Shown: positions 21,764-32,375 of the stretch, one piece after another
How positions within the stretch are numbered: position 1 is the first letter of the stretch
How the letters are laid out: each line of letters opens with the position of its first letter
NCBI RefSeq assembly: GCF_021730395.1
Contig: NC_069371.1
Location: 2,232,001 to 2,296,000, forward strand
DNA: 64,000 nt
Direction of reading: 5' to 3'
Origin: Mercenaria mercenaria
Taxonomy: Eukaryota; Mollusca; Bivalvia; Venerida; Veneridae
The notes under the pieces: generated by a model
Databases searched by the model: none
Seen by the model: the letters and a program-made list of their open reading frames with translations, nothing else
What the model was told of the DNA's origin: nothing
Position numbers and translations under genes: made by a program

Positions 21764-23166
21764 ATAAAGAACTCTTGCAAAAGTTCCTTCAGATACCAGG
21801 AACCGAAACTGGACCACAAATTGAAGCAAGTGGGGCTGAATGTAGTACATCTTCACAAAGGTCAGAGACCCCAACAGATCAGTATGAGCATGATGAGAGT
21901 GAATCTGAATCTACATGTAGCAGCCCGGGTAGGTTTATAATGTAATATTTGTACATCACTGGCAGTATTGCAAGGTTAAATAGGTATGTAGGAATCACTT
22001 AAAGGTAAAGTAAGCTGAATTAAGTGTTGAATATAATCAAGACATGATTGAGTTACAAAACTCTTGTGTGAACAAGATATCCAGTATAAGATACTTACCT
22101 GGGCATATTTTACCTGTTGGTATCACCCTTTTGTCCAAAGCAAGGGAGCTAAAATATCAATTTTCAGGTCTTCAGTATGAGGCGCCAGGGATCAAACCTA
22201 ACTCCCAGCCTCGATGTGGACACTGTATCATCTGGTCTTACGGCACAAAATTGTATTTGATGACCGAATAATGTTGGTGTCTATACTTTCGTATAAAAGT
22301 TTCCCACTTTGGGTAAAGTTTTGGGCCAGACACAATTTTCCAAACATACAATCATACAAACAAAACACAGAGTTTGCAAATTAGTCGAAACAGAAGTAAA
22401 TATTCAACTCGACTCAAACCGGTGACTTTTAAATCAGGGGTCTGCTGGTCTACCCTGAAACAATGCACATTACACACTAACAACGTAGTTTACACAAGTT
22501 GATAAGATGATCATTTACAAACTTCAAGTCTTTCTATTATAGTATTATTTAAAAGTTTTCATTAAAATACTGTTTGACATAACTTTAGACTGTTTTTTTA
22601 TAGGGGAAACAAGTGCTCAACTCTGGAAAAAAGAGCCAACATTGTTACTGATCTCTGAATACAAGGAGTACCAAGACTGCATTGATAAGGGCAAAATAAA
22701 GAAAAAGGTTGTTTGGACTGAAATAGCAAAGCACCTTAGTGAAGAAGGTTATAACTTCACACCAGACCAAGTTTGTTCCAGATGGAAGACACTTATGAGA
22801 TCCTACAAAGCTGTTAAAGACAGCAACAAAAGAAGTGGTTCTGGTCACAAGACCTATGTATATGAGTCTCATTTGGATGATGTCTTTTGTGACAATCCCG
22901 TTATACAGCCAGTCGAAGTAATGAGCAGCACTCATAGTAACACTTCAGATGAGCAGTCAGCCAGCTGCAGTTCAGAGGAGCATCCTGTTGACGGGCCAAA
23001 GAAAAAGCGTGCACGTTTGTCGTCTGCATCACAGGTAGTAGGCATCATGAAAGATTACATGGAAATGCAGGAAAGAAGACAGAGGGAAGAAGATGATAGG
23101 AGGGAAAGAATGCATCAAGAAAGAATGGATATTTTAAAAGCATTCATTGATGCACAGAAGAAATGA
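21764..23166 (+). CDS. Myb/SANT-like DNA-binding protein of the Harbinger element, intact
   Basis: Exon 21764-21928 (TATTCCAG acceptor, GTAGGT donor) encodes a Ser/Glu-rich linker (ECSTSSQRSETPTDQYEHDE). Exon 22604-23166 (TTTTTTATAG acceptor, same phase 1) holds the domain: W-KKEPTLLLISEYKEYQD, VVWTEIAKHLSEEGYNF, and WKTLMRSYKAVKDSN. The aromatic and Leu spacing fits the three-helix Myb_DNA-bind_4/5 type. It is followed by a basic patch (KKKRARLSS) usable as a nuclear signal, and a charged C-terminal helix ending ILKAFIDAQKK with TGA. In PIF/Harbinger elements the second protein of this type binds the terminal repeats and brings the transposase into the nucleus. No defect seen. The 5' exons are not certain. 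Confidence 0.85.
22040..22270 (-). mobile_element. SINE-like tRNA-derived fragment in the Myb/SANT intron
   Basis: On the minus strand, GTTTGATCCCTGGCGCC resembles a B box. The A-box side is weak. Lies between exons 21928 and 22604. Confidence 0.4.
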
Positions 23167-25600
23167 TGAAATTGTAGTGTTTACTGATTAACAAACATTA
23201 CAGGATTTTGATGCCCCACAGAAGTTGAGCATATTGTGGTTCCTTTTTCCATCATGTCTGTTGTCCAGAGCATATCTCCAATTAAAAATATTTCACTGAA
23301 ACTTAAAATGTAGATAGACAAAGTACAGAATACATGAATCATTACTTATATTTTCAAGTTACCTCCCATTTTAGCTTGCTTATTTTTCAAAGAAAAATGC
23401 AAGTTATTGTCTTAGCCTTGGTGCCGTGTGCATCATGCAAAATCTTTAATGTTGGTCATTACTTGTATATCCCTTTATGGTACTTTGTTCATGTTCACAC
23501 ACATTGGCCTTGTGACAAGACCTTCACACTGCACATTTTTGACCTTGACCTTCATGCAACCTTGACCTTGTACCCTGAATACTGAGAAAAATAGCTGAGC
23601 CCAGTATCCGCTTTTGGTGCTCTTGTTGTACTTACGTTTGGCTTGTCTTGAGTGTAGCTTCTAAGTACTGAAGGTATTTTATTTAACTGGGAAGAAATGT
23701 AAATATCAAGGCAAGAAAGTGCAGATTGCAAGAACCATTACTATTTCTAGAAAAGTTTTTAAAGATTTTCATGATAACTTAACTACTGTTTATGGCAATT
23801 TAATAAATACCGGTAATACACTGCAATTGAGGAGCAATGGAGAACACAAGAATGGTAATCCTTTAAGTTATTTTAGAACTGATTTTCACCTGGCACTTTT
23901 CTATAAGTAGCCATATTACGCAATGCATATGATCACTTGACAAAGCCCTGTCGGCTAGTATTTGTTAGTTCTGGCTAAGAACTTGTTTTTGTCTTTTTTT
24001 TTATTTAATTTTTTGTTCACCTAAATCCCAGAGTTGAGATGAGCTATTGTGAATTTAGTAAAATAAGCCAGCTTGGTAATGGGCAAGATCAGAGTTATAA
24101 CACCGGAGTCATAACCTCTTTTATTAGCAAAAATGGCATATTTCAATTTGTTAATCAACAAAGGTTCCATTTTCTGGTTTCTGTTGGCCTAATTTCTGCT
24201 TTTATGTTACAACATAATAATAAAGCTTTGTTTCAATAACTGGAACATAGTGACTCAGGTGAAAAATAATGTGTTAATATTGCCCTCTTATTTCAGAATT
24301 TAACTTTTCGGAGATGTTAAGGTTCATTTGATGCTCACTGGTTCACTAGTAATAGGGAGGCACATTTTGCAAAGCATTTTAATTTTGTTGTGTTCTCTAA
24401 AGGTGAATATTGGTAGATAATGTAGATTTTATTTCAGTTAAACTTTTAAATATTTGCTTTTTGTATTTTTCTAGTTCATTGATATTTCAATGCTTCTGAA
24501 GTCTCCTTTGACAGTTCTGTTATTTCTTTTTTTATGGAATCAGTTTTTAAGTTTGTTCTTGTATAACTGTAAGGGAAAATTCTATGTGTGATGGCACGAT
24601 ATTACATGTCCATTTACCTTTTATTTTAATGGATCATTAATCAATCTTGGGAGAAGTGTGCTTTATCTAATAGCAATCTGTAGAATTTATTATAATTGTT
24701 TTAATAGTGATTTTGTGATGACCTTAATGGAAAGGAATTCCAGATTATACAAGTAAATAATTGTTTGAAACTGCATACATTAAAAATTAATCTTTTTGTG
24801 CCTCCACAAAAATGATTGTGGGAAGAATCATTTTTCCTTCAATCCAATCAAATTGGCCTCGCATGTGTCCCAAGCAGTACTTAGGGTACAGTAATAAAAC
24901 TTAGTAGAAATGTTTATCACTGTGTAAAGTTGCGCACCTCTGGTTTTGCTTGATTATTTAGCAGGGTTATGGCTCTTGGCTTAGTCAAGAATATGCATAA
25001 AGGACATAAAAGTTTGTATTGCTCAAACATCAGAAAGTATTTCAATTAGTCCTGAAAATTTAAGAGTTTTATTCAATACGTGAAGTTGTACATCTGCGGT
25101 TTGAGGTCAGGGTCATCATTACTGAAATAGACTGAAATTGTGATAGAACATTTTCAGAAAATGGCGTTCACTGGTACAGTTTGAATTGTTATATAATATT
25201 AAAATAAATTCAGTGCATGTCGAATATACACAGTCATCCATAAGTGATTATATTCTCAATACATAACTCTCAGTCATATTTTATAATGAAAGGTAAAGCA
25301 AAGGTTCAATAATCAGTCTCAGTTTGTCAACAAGTAAAATAAAGCCATTCAGTGACAACGAGTGGGGGCACATATGTTTTACGGACATACATCTAGTTCT
25401 TTCTTTGTTTTAGTTTTAACCTGAACCAAGGTGTTTCACAACTTCTACACTCATGTTCTACTACATGTTCACAGAACTTGATCAGTTTGCACATAATCTT
25501 TTTTTTTTAGAAACTGAATTACCAGTTGCATAGTTGTATTTTAGAAATGTTCACCTCTTCCTTACTTTTTAGTTGGCAATTATACTTCTTTCACTTCAGT
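23167..25600. other. Long AT-rich non-coding interior of Harbinger
   Basis: 2.4 kb with no ORF that carries a motif. A short TGACCTTGACCTT-bearing segment near 23535-23580 looks like a repeat fragment. Otherwise nothing recognised. Confidence 0.5.
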
Positions 25601-25602
25601 TT

Positions 25603-26036
25603 TGAGCTCACCTGACCACGAAGTGGTCAAAGGTGAGCTATTAGGATTACTCTATATCCGACATCCGTCCGTCATCAACATTTGTTCATTAACACTCTAG
25701 CGGTCACAGTTTTGACCCGATCGTCATCAAACTTTGCCAGAATGTTCATCATTATGACCTATAAATGAAGTTCTAATCAGGGGTCATGTTAGATCAAAAA
25801 CTAGGTCATTAGGTCATATCATAGAAAAGCCTTTACAAACACGCTAAGAGGTCACCGATTTTACCTCAATCTGGTCACTGTTCATCTCTATGATATTTTG
25901 TTCAATATGAAATGTTGGTCATAATGGGTCAATATCTAGATCTCTTGGCCAAATTCTAGAAAATCCTTGTGAAGACTCTTTCTAATGGATCAGCTATTGT
26001 CAGGTGAGCGATTTAGAACCATCTTGGTCCTCTTGT
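25603..26036. mobile_element. MITE inside Harbinger (GAGCTCACCTGACC type)
   Basis: Opens TTGAGCTCACCTGACCACGA and closes GTCAGGTGAGCGATTTAGAA then CTTGGTCCTCTTGTTTT. The ends form an imperfect inverted pair (CTCACCTGAC / GTCAGGTGAG). Related heads occur at 8257, 43420 and 59165. Confidence 0.75.
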
Positions 26037-26814
26037 TTTAATATTCTACACAGAAAGCTGGAAATTGGAACAATGTTGTCATACCATTTTCTTAGATTTC
26101 TTGACAATATTTCGAAGCAAAGATGTATTTTATAATATCAAACTTGTGATCTGATATATATATAATCAAGTCAAAATTTTGGTTGTCATGGATTCGAGCC
26201 CTGCTACGACCATGTTCTTCTGTCTGTTGGACAGTCGATTGTTTCTGGTGGAGGTCGATGTTTAGTACTGGTTTCCACCCAGGAACGATGGTTAGGTAAG
26301 CAGCAGCCTGTATATAACGGAAAAATTGTTCAAAAAGGGCATTAAACCAAAAACAATCTCAGTCTCAATTTGGCTATCAAATTCCTCACGAAAGATATCA
26401 GATTTTACAAGAAAAGAAATAAAACTTGTTAAACTACAATGAATTAGCATGTCATTGATAATTGCAAAATGTATTTGCATCTTTAGTGTATTAAGTGTTA
26501 GATACTGTTTTGTTAAGGGTGCTGTTCAGGTGCAGCTTCTTATTCTGTTACTGTTTTTGTTACATTCTTGAATTAAAATTTTAAATCTGACTGGATTTAT
26601 GATTGTGTTTCCAACCTTCGTTAGCCATTAGGTAAAGTAAAATTATAAGATGAATTCCACAAAGCTAAGTCAAATGACCATTATAATTTAAGACCAGTTG
26701 TATATCCAAATTAAGTAGTTCCTAATGAGGCTGAACTGAAGAATTAAGAGGTGTAAAGGGTTGTAAATACAACAATGAATCAGTTTGTTGGTTTGATCGG
26801 AAATCAACATCATT

Positions 26815-27267
26815 AGCTCGACTATTCGAAGAATATTGGAGCTATCCTACTCACCCCGGCGTGAGCGTGTGCGTCACACATGAACGTTAAAGTTTGCGTA
26901 CCACCTCAAATATTTTCAATGTCCATTGAGATATTGCTTTGAAACTTTGCACACTTGTTAACCATCATGACCCCAACCAGCAGACAAGAGGAGGTAACTC
27001 TACCAAGTACTTTGGCAGAATGATGCCCCTTTTTCGACTTAGAATTTACGTTAAAGTTTGCGTACCATCTCAAATATTTTCAATGTCCATTGAGATATTG
27101 TTTTTGAAACTTTGCACACTTGTTCTCCATCATGACCCCAACCTGAAGACAAGAGGAGGTAACTCTATCAAGTATTTTGATAGAATTATGCCCCTTTTTT
27201 AATTATAATTTACGTTACAAGCAAACACTGAGAATAGTCGAGCGCGCTATCAACTGACAGCTCTTGT
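26815..27267. mobile_element. MITE inside Harbinger (CTCGACTATTCGAAGAA type)
   Basis: Opens AGCTCGACTATTCGAAGAAT and closes AATAGTCGAGCGCGCTATC then GACAGCTCTTGTTTT, so the ends are inverted copies. Contains two ~170-bp units (TCAAATATTTTCAATGTCCA). Confidence 0.8.
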
Positions 27268-27436
27268 TTTCATATACCGCTTCATTTTTTTTCTAAAATA
27301 TAACAACTCTTTTGTACAAGTATTCAGTATTGAATATGAAGAACATATAGCTGATTTACATCAACAGTTACAAGTATCACTTTCCTGTTCACTTGCCATA
27401 GCTGTGTGTACTGATTAAAGTAATTTGAATCATTCT

Positions 27437-29038
27437 TTACACAAGATTTCTAGCAATCCTATTTCGTTTAAGAATGGCTTCCCCATCGTTATCAAATATT
27501 TGTAATAGTGGATTCATGTTATTGCCAATATTGTCGCCAACATCTTGCTGTAGAAAGTCGGACACATCCTCGTGATTCAGTAAGCAAATATTGTGCAAAA
27601 TACAACATGCGAAGATGATATCAACACCATTTTCTAACTCTGTATCTAAGTATTTTAACCGCCGAAATCTACCCTTAAGAAGAGCAAACGCTCGTTCAAT
27701 TACAACCCTGTTTGCAGAAAGATAATTATTAAAACGTTTCTGTTCTTCTGTGAGATGTCCATTATCCCCGTAAGGCGTCAACAACCATTTTCTCAATGGA
27801 TATGCTGCATCGGCTATAATGTGATTCTGCATTCCACACATTTGAGCACCATTGGTCCATAAATCAGAATTTCGACATACTCTGGCATCATGACAGCTCC
27901 CTGGGTACCCCGTAAAACATGGGTGAATAGCATTTCACAGTCACATACAGCCTGTAACTGCAAAGAATAAAATTGCTTTCTATTAATATAAGATGCTGCG
28001 TGATTCTCTGGTTTTCGTATTTCGATATGTGACCCATCTAATGCTCCAACTATGCCAGGGAAACCATTTCTCTGGCTAAAACGGTTTACATGTGTTTGTA
28101 GTTCTTGGTTTGTAGGCCATGAGATAAAATGTAGTAAATCAGTATTTATGGATTTCAAAACCCTTGACTGATGACAAAGACATTCCAAAGCGGTCTGCGA
28201 CTCTGTTAACGTTCTCCTGACAACCCAAGTACCACAAAGTCATTAACAATTGTCTCTCCACTGAAATTGCATTCTTTCCTCCAGGTCTTGGATTAAATGC
28301 TGGTAAACGCTGTAGGTAAGAGCAAACTTCCATGAAAGTTGGTCTTGACATGCGAAACATTCCTCGAAAATTGTCGGCATCATACAGTGGTATAATATTT
28401 TCAACGTAACCATAAATTTTAGTCCTCTCCTCCTGAGGCCTGAAAAAAAAGAATGAATCAATGACATCTTGTACTCTGAATACATGCAGGTCACTAGTAT
28501 ACATTATGTAATAAGTTGAATTTTACCATGCTTCTGAAGTTTCTTACCAGGTACACGCTTGGGCTGTACAATGGACTGTGGAAGCCATGCATCATGCTGC
28601 CTTTCAGGTCAGTGGTTCTGACCAGGTGCCCGCCTACAATGACCTGTGCCCAGAGGGGCACATGGTTATTTACATCTACAGTTATAGAGAAAAGTGTAAC
28701 CTAAACAATTACCCCAGCCAACACAGCCGATCAAGTTCAAGTGAAAGCAATAGCAACATTTTTTTAATTCAGACGCTCTTTAATATATGCTAAGTCTAAG
28801 AATAGATCTGATAATAAAATGTTGGTACGAACGTAGTTGGGTACGAAATGACACAATGTCTTTAAAAATCTTCATTTTCCCAAAAATAACCCAAAAACAA
28901 AAAAGAGAATTAATTCACATACAGAACAGATAAGAAGGATGCCAGCAAAGGCATTATGTCTCCGCTCTGCCCACCATCTTCGTCATCTGATGGCTCTTCG
29001 CACAAGATCAGGAACAGTATCGCGTTGCCCGCCGCCAT
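27437..29038 (-). pseudogene. HARBI1-like: HARBI1-like PIF/Harbinger transposase, two exons, frameshifted
   Basis: Exon 1 (29038-28923) starts MAAGNAILFLILCEEPSDD and ends at a GTATGT donor in phase 2. Exon 2 (28439-27437) follows TTTTTTTTCAG in matching phase: PQEERTKIYGYVENIIPLY, MSRPTFMEVCSYLQRLPAF, WYLGCQENVNRVADRFGMS. The DDE_4 triad is visible: D in IVGALDGSHIEI, D in CHDARVCRNSDLW, E in SANRVVIERAFALLKGRF. Two frameshifts break exon 2: one between 28150 and 28185 (after GMSLSSV), one near 27905-27911 (one base missing in the Gly-Tyr-Pro-Gly stretch). Otherwise the ~370-residue frame matches family length. It catalyses excision and integration of the element. The breaks could be sequencing errors, but two in one gene suggests decay. 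Confidence 0.9.
28440..28922 (-). other. Intron of the transposase gene
   Basis: 483 bp with a GTATGTG donor and a T-rich acceptor. Phase 2 agrees on both sides, which supports the two-exon model. Confidence 0.75.
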
Positions 29039-29060
29039 ATTGAATTTCTATTTCCGATCT
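29023..29060 (-). promoter_or_regulatory. YY1-like initiator at the transposase start
   Basis: Minus strand reads TTCAATATGGCGGCGGGC, with the AATATGGCGGC YY1 consensus overlapping the start codon, about 95 bp inside the right terminus. Confidence 0.55.
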
Positions 29061-29447
29061 GGTTCTGGAGTGGATACGTTCCATTCAGTTACTCCACTCG
29101 GAACACTCTGAGCGCATGAATGGAAAGTACCCATGGACCGGACACGCCCATCAATGTACTATCATGAAAAATGACCTTTAACCCTTTTCCAATCATATCG
29201 CCCCAATCCGCCCTTATCGCTTATCCAACGAAACGCCTCAATCCGCCCATGCTGTCTACAAATCTATAGAGCTACGGACCTGGGTCTTGCGCGCGACACG
29301 TCGTCTTACTGTGGTACACATTCATGCCAAGTTATTTGAAAATCCATCCATGGATGACAAAGATATGGACCGGACACGAAAATTGCGGACAGACCGACAG
29401 ACGGACAGACGGTTCAAAAACTATATGCCTCCCTTCGTGGGCATAAA

Positions 29448-30110
29448 AAACAATTTGAGGAGATTGCAAAATCAATTGTGCTAAAATACCCCAATACATT
29501 TGAGGACCGGATTGACAAAATCAGAATTGGTACTGGTTATGATTCACTACTTAAACAGTTTGTGTCAAGAAATGAGAATCTTAATCGCAGTAAAAGTCCA
29601 CAAAATAAAGAGAATAGTGGTGAGAGTCAGCAAAAGACTGAAACTGAAAAGAGGAAGGTGGTGCATGATAGCTACGGCTGCATAAATTGGGGTCCATCCA
29701 TTTCAATTGATGAAGAGTCTGAACAAGAAAATACTCGAGAAAAACTGAAATCAAGCTATGGACTAGATCCTGATTGGGATAAAGTGTATTCTGGAATGGA
29801 AGCAACATACCCATTGCTAAGGAAGCATATCAACAGTGGAGAATCACTGAGGCAGCTTCGTGAAGACTGGCCTTATCTTGTTGATCAAAATGTACTGTTG
29901 GCACATTGCAAGGAACTTCTTGGAAAAGACTTACTACAGGCTGTAGAAAACTCATTTGCAAAGAAAGCACCAAGAATGCTGAGATTCTTTAAGTCTCGAA
30001 CACCTAATGTGGAACCTTACATAGCTGCAGCTGAAAAAGAGAAGCAAGCCGACAACTTTACAGCCATTTTGCAGCTGGTCATCGTGTGTCTCCAAAGGAT
30101 TTTTGGTTAA
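29448..30110 (+). CDS. SAMD3-like protein gene, downstream part
   Basis: The frame picks up directly after the MITE end at about 29447: KQFEEIAKSIVLKYPNTFED, then IGTGYDSLLKQFVSRNENL, a charged linker (SKSPQNKENSGESQQKTE), DSYGCINWGPS, then YPLLRKHINSGESLRQLRED and LGKDLLQAVENSFAKKAPRM. These blocks and their order recall proteins annotated as sterile-alpha-motif-domain-containing protein 3-like in fish and invertebrates. The C-terminus (VCLQRIFG, stop at 30108) seems to be repeat sequence: coding similarity fades near 30085 and a MITE starts there. The gene is therefore broken upstream and probably truncated downstream. An ATG at 29478 could start a shorter protein. Confidence 0.6.
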   Translation, partial: KQFEEIAKSIVLKYPNTFEDRIDKIRIGTGYDSLLKQFVSRNENLNRSKSPQNKENSGESQQKTETEKRKVVHDSYGCINWGPSISIDEESEQENTREKLKSSYGLDPDWDKVYSGMEATYPLLRKHINSGESLRQLREDWPYLVDQNVLLAHCKELLGKDLLQAVENSFAKKAPRMLRFFKSRTPNVEPYIAAAEKEKQADNFTAILQLVIVCLQRIFG

Positions 30111-30500
30111 AGTTTTTGATAGTGAAATATCTCTGTTACCATCAAAGCTTTTGACTTGAAACTTAAAATACTTATTTACTATCAAAGTCTACATCAGGAG
30201 AAACAATCCCCATAACTCTGGTTTAAATTTTGACAGAATTATGCCCCTTTATAACTTAGAATATTTTGTTCAAATTTTTTATAAAGTCAAATATCTCTGT
30301 TACTATTAAAGCTTTGGACTTGAAACTAAAAATTGTTATTTGCTATCAAAGTCTACACCAAGAGACACAAGTCCCATAACTCTGATTTGAATTTTGACAG
30401 AGATATGTCCCTTTTTAACTTGGATTTTATTTTTACTGGCAAAGCTCTAATTTAGAGTCAAGCACTGAGTTGAGCGCACTGTCTTACGGACAGCTCTTGT
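30088..30500. mobile_element. MITE-like repeat truncating the SAMD3-like gene
   Basis: Two ~180-bp units (GATAGTGAAATATCTCTGTTAC, AACTCTGATTTGAATTTTG), closing GCACTGTCTTACGGACAGCTC and TTGTTT, the mirror of the CAAGAGCTGTC head. Confidence 0.7.
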
Positions 30501-30609
30501 TTAGAAGACTTGTTACAATTTTATTATGTTACGCACAAGGATTATCTTTGCGGTCTATAACAATAATTGAAAAATAAGAAAATCTGTGGTTTAGAAACTA
30601 GACATACTG

Positions 30610-31565
30610 TAGTTTATAGGAAAAGTCATGGCAGCTGGTTTCCAGCACTGTACCGTATAATTATGGGTATACTGTAACAGTTAAATATTGTAGTTTTACA
30701 GCTTAATCCGTACTTTTGCGGACCAACATGTTACTGTCAATCCGTAAATACACGGGAAAAGTCCTGGAAACCAGCTGCCAGGACCTTACGATTCCTTTTT
30801 ACCATAAAATATTACTGGAAAAATCCCAGCAGCTTGTTTCCAGGACAGTACCCTAAGTTTACGGATTGACAGTAACAGTAAAACTACAGGCAAAACTGTA
30901 ATGATTACAGTTACAGTTCTTGTAATTATTACAGTTTTGGCCGTAATTCTACAGGCTTACTGTAACTGTTGTTGTTGTTGGGTTTAACGTCGCACCGCCA
31001 CATTTATAGGTCATATGGCGACATTCCAGCTTTGATGGTGGAGGAAGACCCCAGGTGCCCCTTCGTGCACTATTTTATCACGAGCGGGTACCTGGGTAGA
31101 ACCACCGACCTTCCGTAAGCCAGCTGGATGGCTTCACCACATGAAGAATTCAACGCCCCGAGTGAGGCTCGAACCCACATCGATGAGGGGCAAACGATTT
31201 GAAGTCCGCGACCTTAATACTGTAACTGTAATTACTACAGCTTTGCCCATAATTTTAGAGGAATAACTGTTACTGTCAATCCGTAAATTTACGGAACTGT
31301 CCCGGAAACCAGCTGCCAGGATTTCCCCCGTAATATTTTACGATATTTTGTTTTTTAAGTGTACGGCAAAAACCGTTATTTTAGATTTTTACGGGCAAAG
31401 TCCCGCAGCTGGTTTCCAGGACAGAACCATATTTTTACGGGGAGACTAACTTTTTCGTACAGTATAGTAACTACAGTATTGGCCCGTAAATTTACGGAAC
31501 TGTCCCGGAAACCAGCTGCCGGGACTTTTCACGTAATATTTAACGGTATTTTTTAACAGTGTAGG
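30610..31565. repeat. Cluster of inverted CAGCTGGTTTCCAGGAC repeats
   Basis: GGAAACCAGCTGCCAGGA and its complement alternate at about 30630, 30765, 30830, 31300, 31395 and 31510, each near TTACTGTCAATCCGTAAAT or its complement. Between copies are 'acagttactgtaat' words. The whole can fold into several hairpins. A SINE (30965-31222) has landed inside. Confidence 0.75.
30965..31222 (-). mobile_element. tRNA-derived SINE (minus orientation)
   Basis: TTGTTGGGTTTAACGTCG body at the left. Minus-strand B box GGGTTCGAGCCTC at about 31162-31174. Related to 49130-49372. Confidence 0.7.
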
Positions 31566-31884
31566 ATATGACGTTAATCTACCATGTCCGTGAGTTAAGG
31601 TAAGGAAATCTAAATAAAAGGGTGATATACTAGGCACCAAAAAGCAAGACTCTGCCTATTTTCTTTTTTTTTCTTTTGGATGCATCTCAGTCTGAGGATA
31701 GTATGTCCTTATCCTTAACTCAATGTACATCGTAAATTTATTTTGTCTCCGTTTAACGTGGTGATTGTTAACATTCTTTTAAGAATAAATGTGTAGCGCA
31801 GTAATATGTTGTTTAACCGCTTTATTTCCGATACTTAAGATGCAGAAATTAGTTCAACGATGTAGACCCCTGTAAATCCTATAT

Positions 31885-32375
31885 TTAACTAGAGCTATCA
31901 CTAAAGGTGTTGAATGTACACCCCGCATGCATTGACACAGTACATTGCAATCTGACGCACACAAGATTGCATAATTATGTGGATTGTATGTTTACAGGCT
32001 GTATGTATACAGTATAGTAACAAAAAACAAAGTCCCATAACTATGCAGAATATTTATCACAAGATTGCATATGCAGACTGTATGTACATAGTATGTTAAT
32101 AAGAAACAAAGTCCCATAACTCTGCATTTTTTGTTGTTGAAAGAACCTAACATGCCCATGCACAACTACTGTTGTTACTGATCACTTGTGTGAAGTTTCA
32201 TTAAATTGTGTCCAGGGGATGAGGAGAGATGGTGCGCACAAGATTGTGTCAAGTATATAGTATAGTAACAAAAAACAAAGTCCCGTAACTGCATTTTTTT
32301 CCCGTCCACATACAGACGGACAGACAGACAACCTGAAACCAGGATACTTTGTTGTCGGGGGTACAATAAAACAAT
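31885..32375. mobile_element. MITE-like repeat
   Basis: Opens ACTAGAGCTATCACTAAAGG, has three related units with AACAAAGTCCCATAACT, and closes ACAGACGGACAGACAGACAAC then GGGGGTACAATAA. Confidence 0.65.

Larger units (their letters stand above)
19121..29132. mobile_element. PIF/Harbinger DNA transposon, 10,012 bp
   Basis: The left end GGGTCCTTTCCATTCATGCG and the reverse-complemented right end GGGTACTTTCCATTCATGCG match over about 31 bp with three mismatches. ATG flanks both ends (19118-19120 and 29133-29135). The unoccupied target, AAAGATATGGACCGG, can be read in neighbouring MITE units near 18777, 18947 and 29360. A 3-bp duplication is the usual PIF/Harbinger length. Inside are a HARBI1-like transposase (minus), a Myb/SANT gene (plus), PHD-like exons, and two smaller MITEs. 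Both ends carry an ATGGCGGC start region. The transposase is frameshifted, so this copy is probably not self-sufficient. Confidence 0.9.
18598..29447. mobile_element. TGACCT-type MITE split by the Harbinger insertion
   Basis: Left part 18598-19120 starts ACAAGAGCTGTCTCCATAGG. Right part 29133-29447 ends ATGCCTCCCTTCGTGGGCAT plus A's. Both are built of ~170-190 bp units containing GACCTGGGTCTTGCGCGCGA and ATATGGACCGGACACGCCC. An AAACA-like word flanks both outer ends. A ~75-bp stretch at 29185-29260 is foreign to the unit. The ~840-bp element lies inside or against SAMD3-like coding sequence. Confidence 0.8.

Noticed and set aside
22645-22935. 96-codon minus-strand frame opposite the Myb/SANT exon
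   Set aside because: Shadow of the coding strand; no motif of its own.
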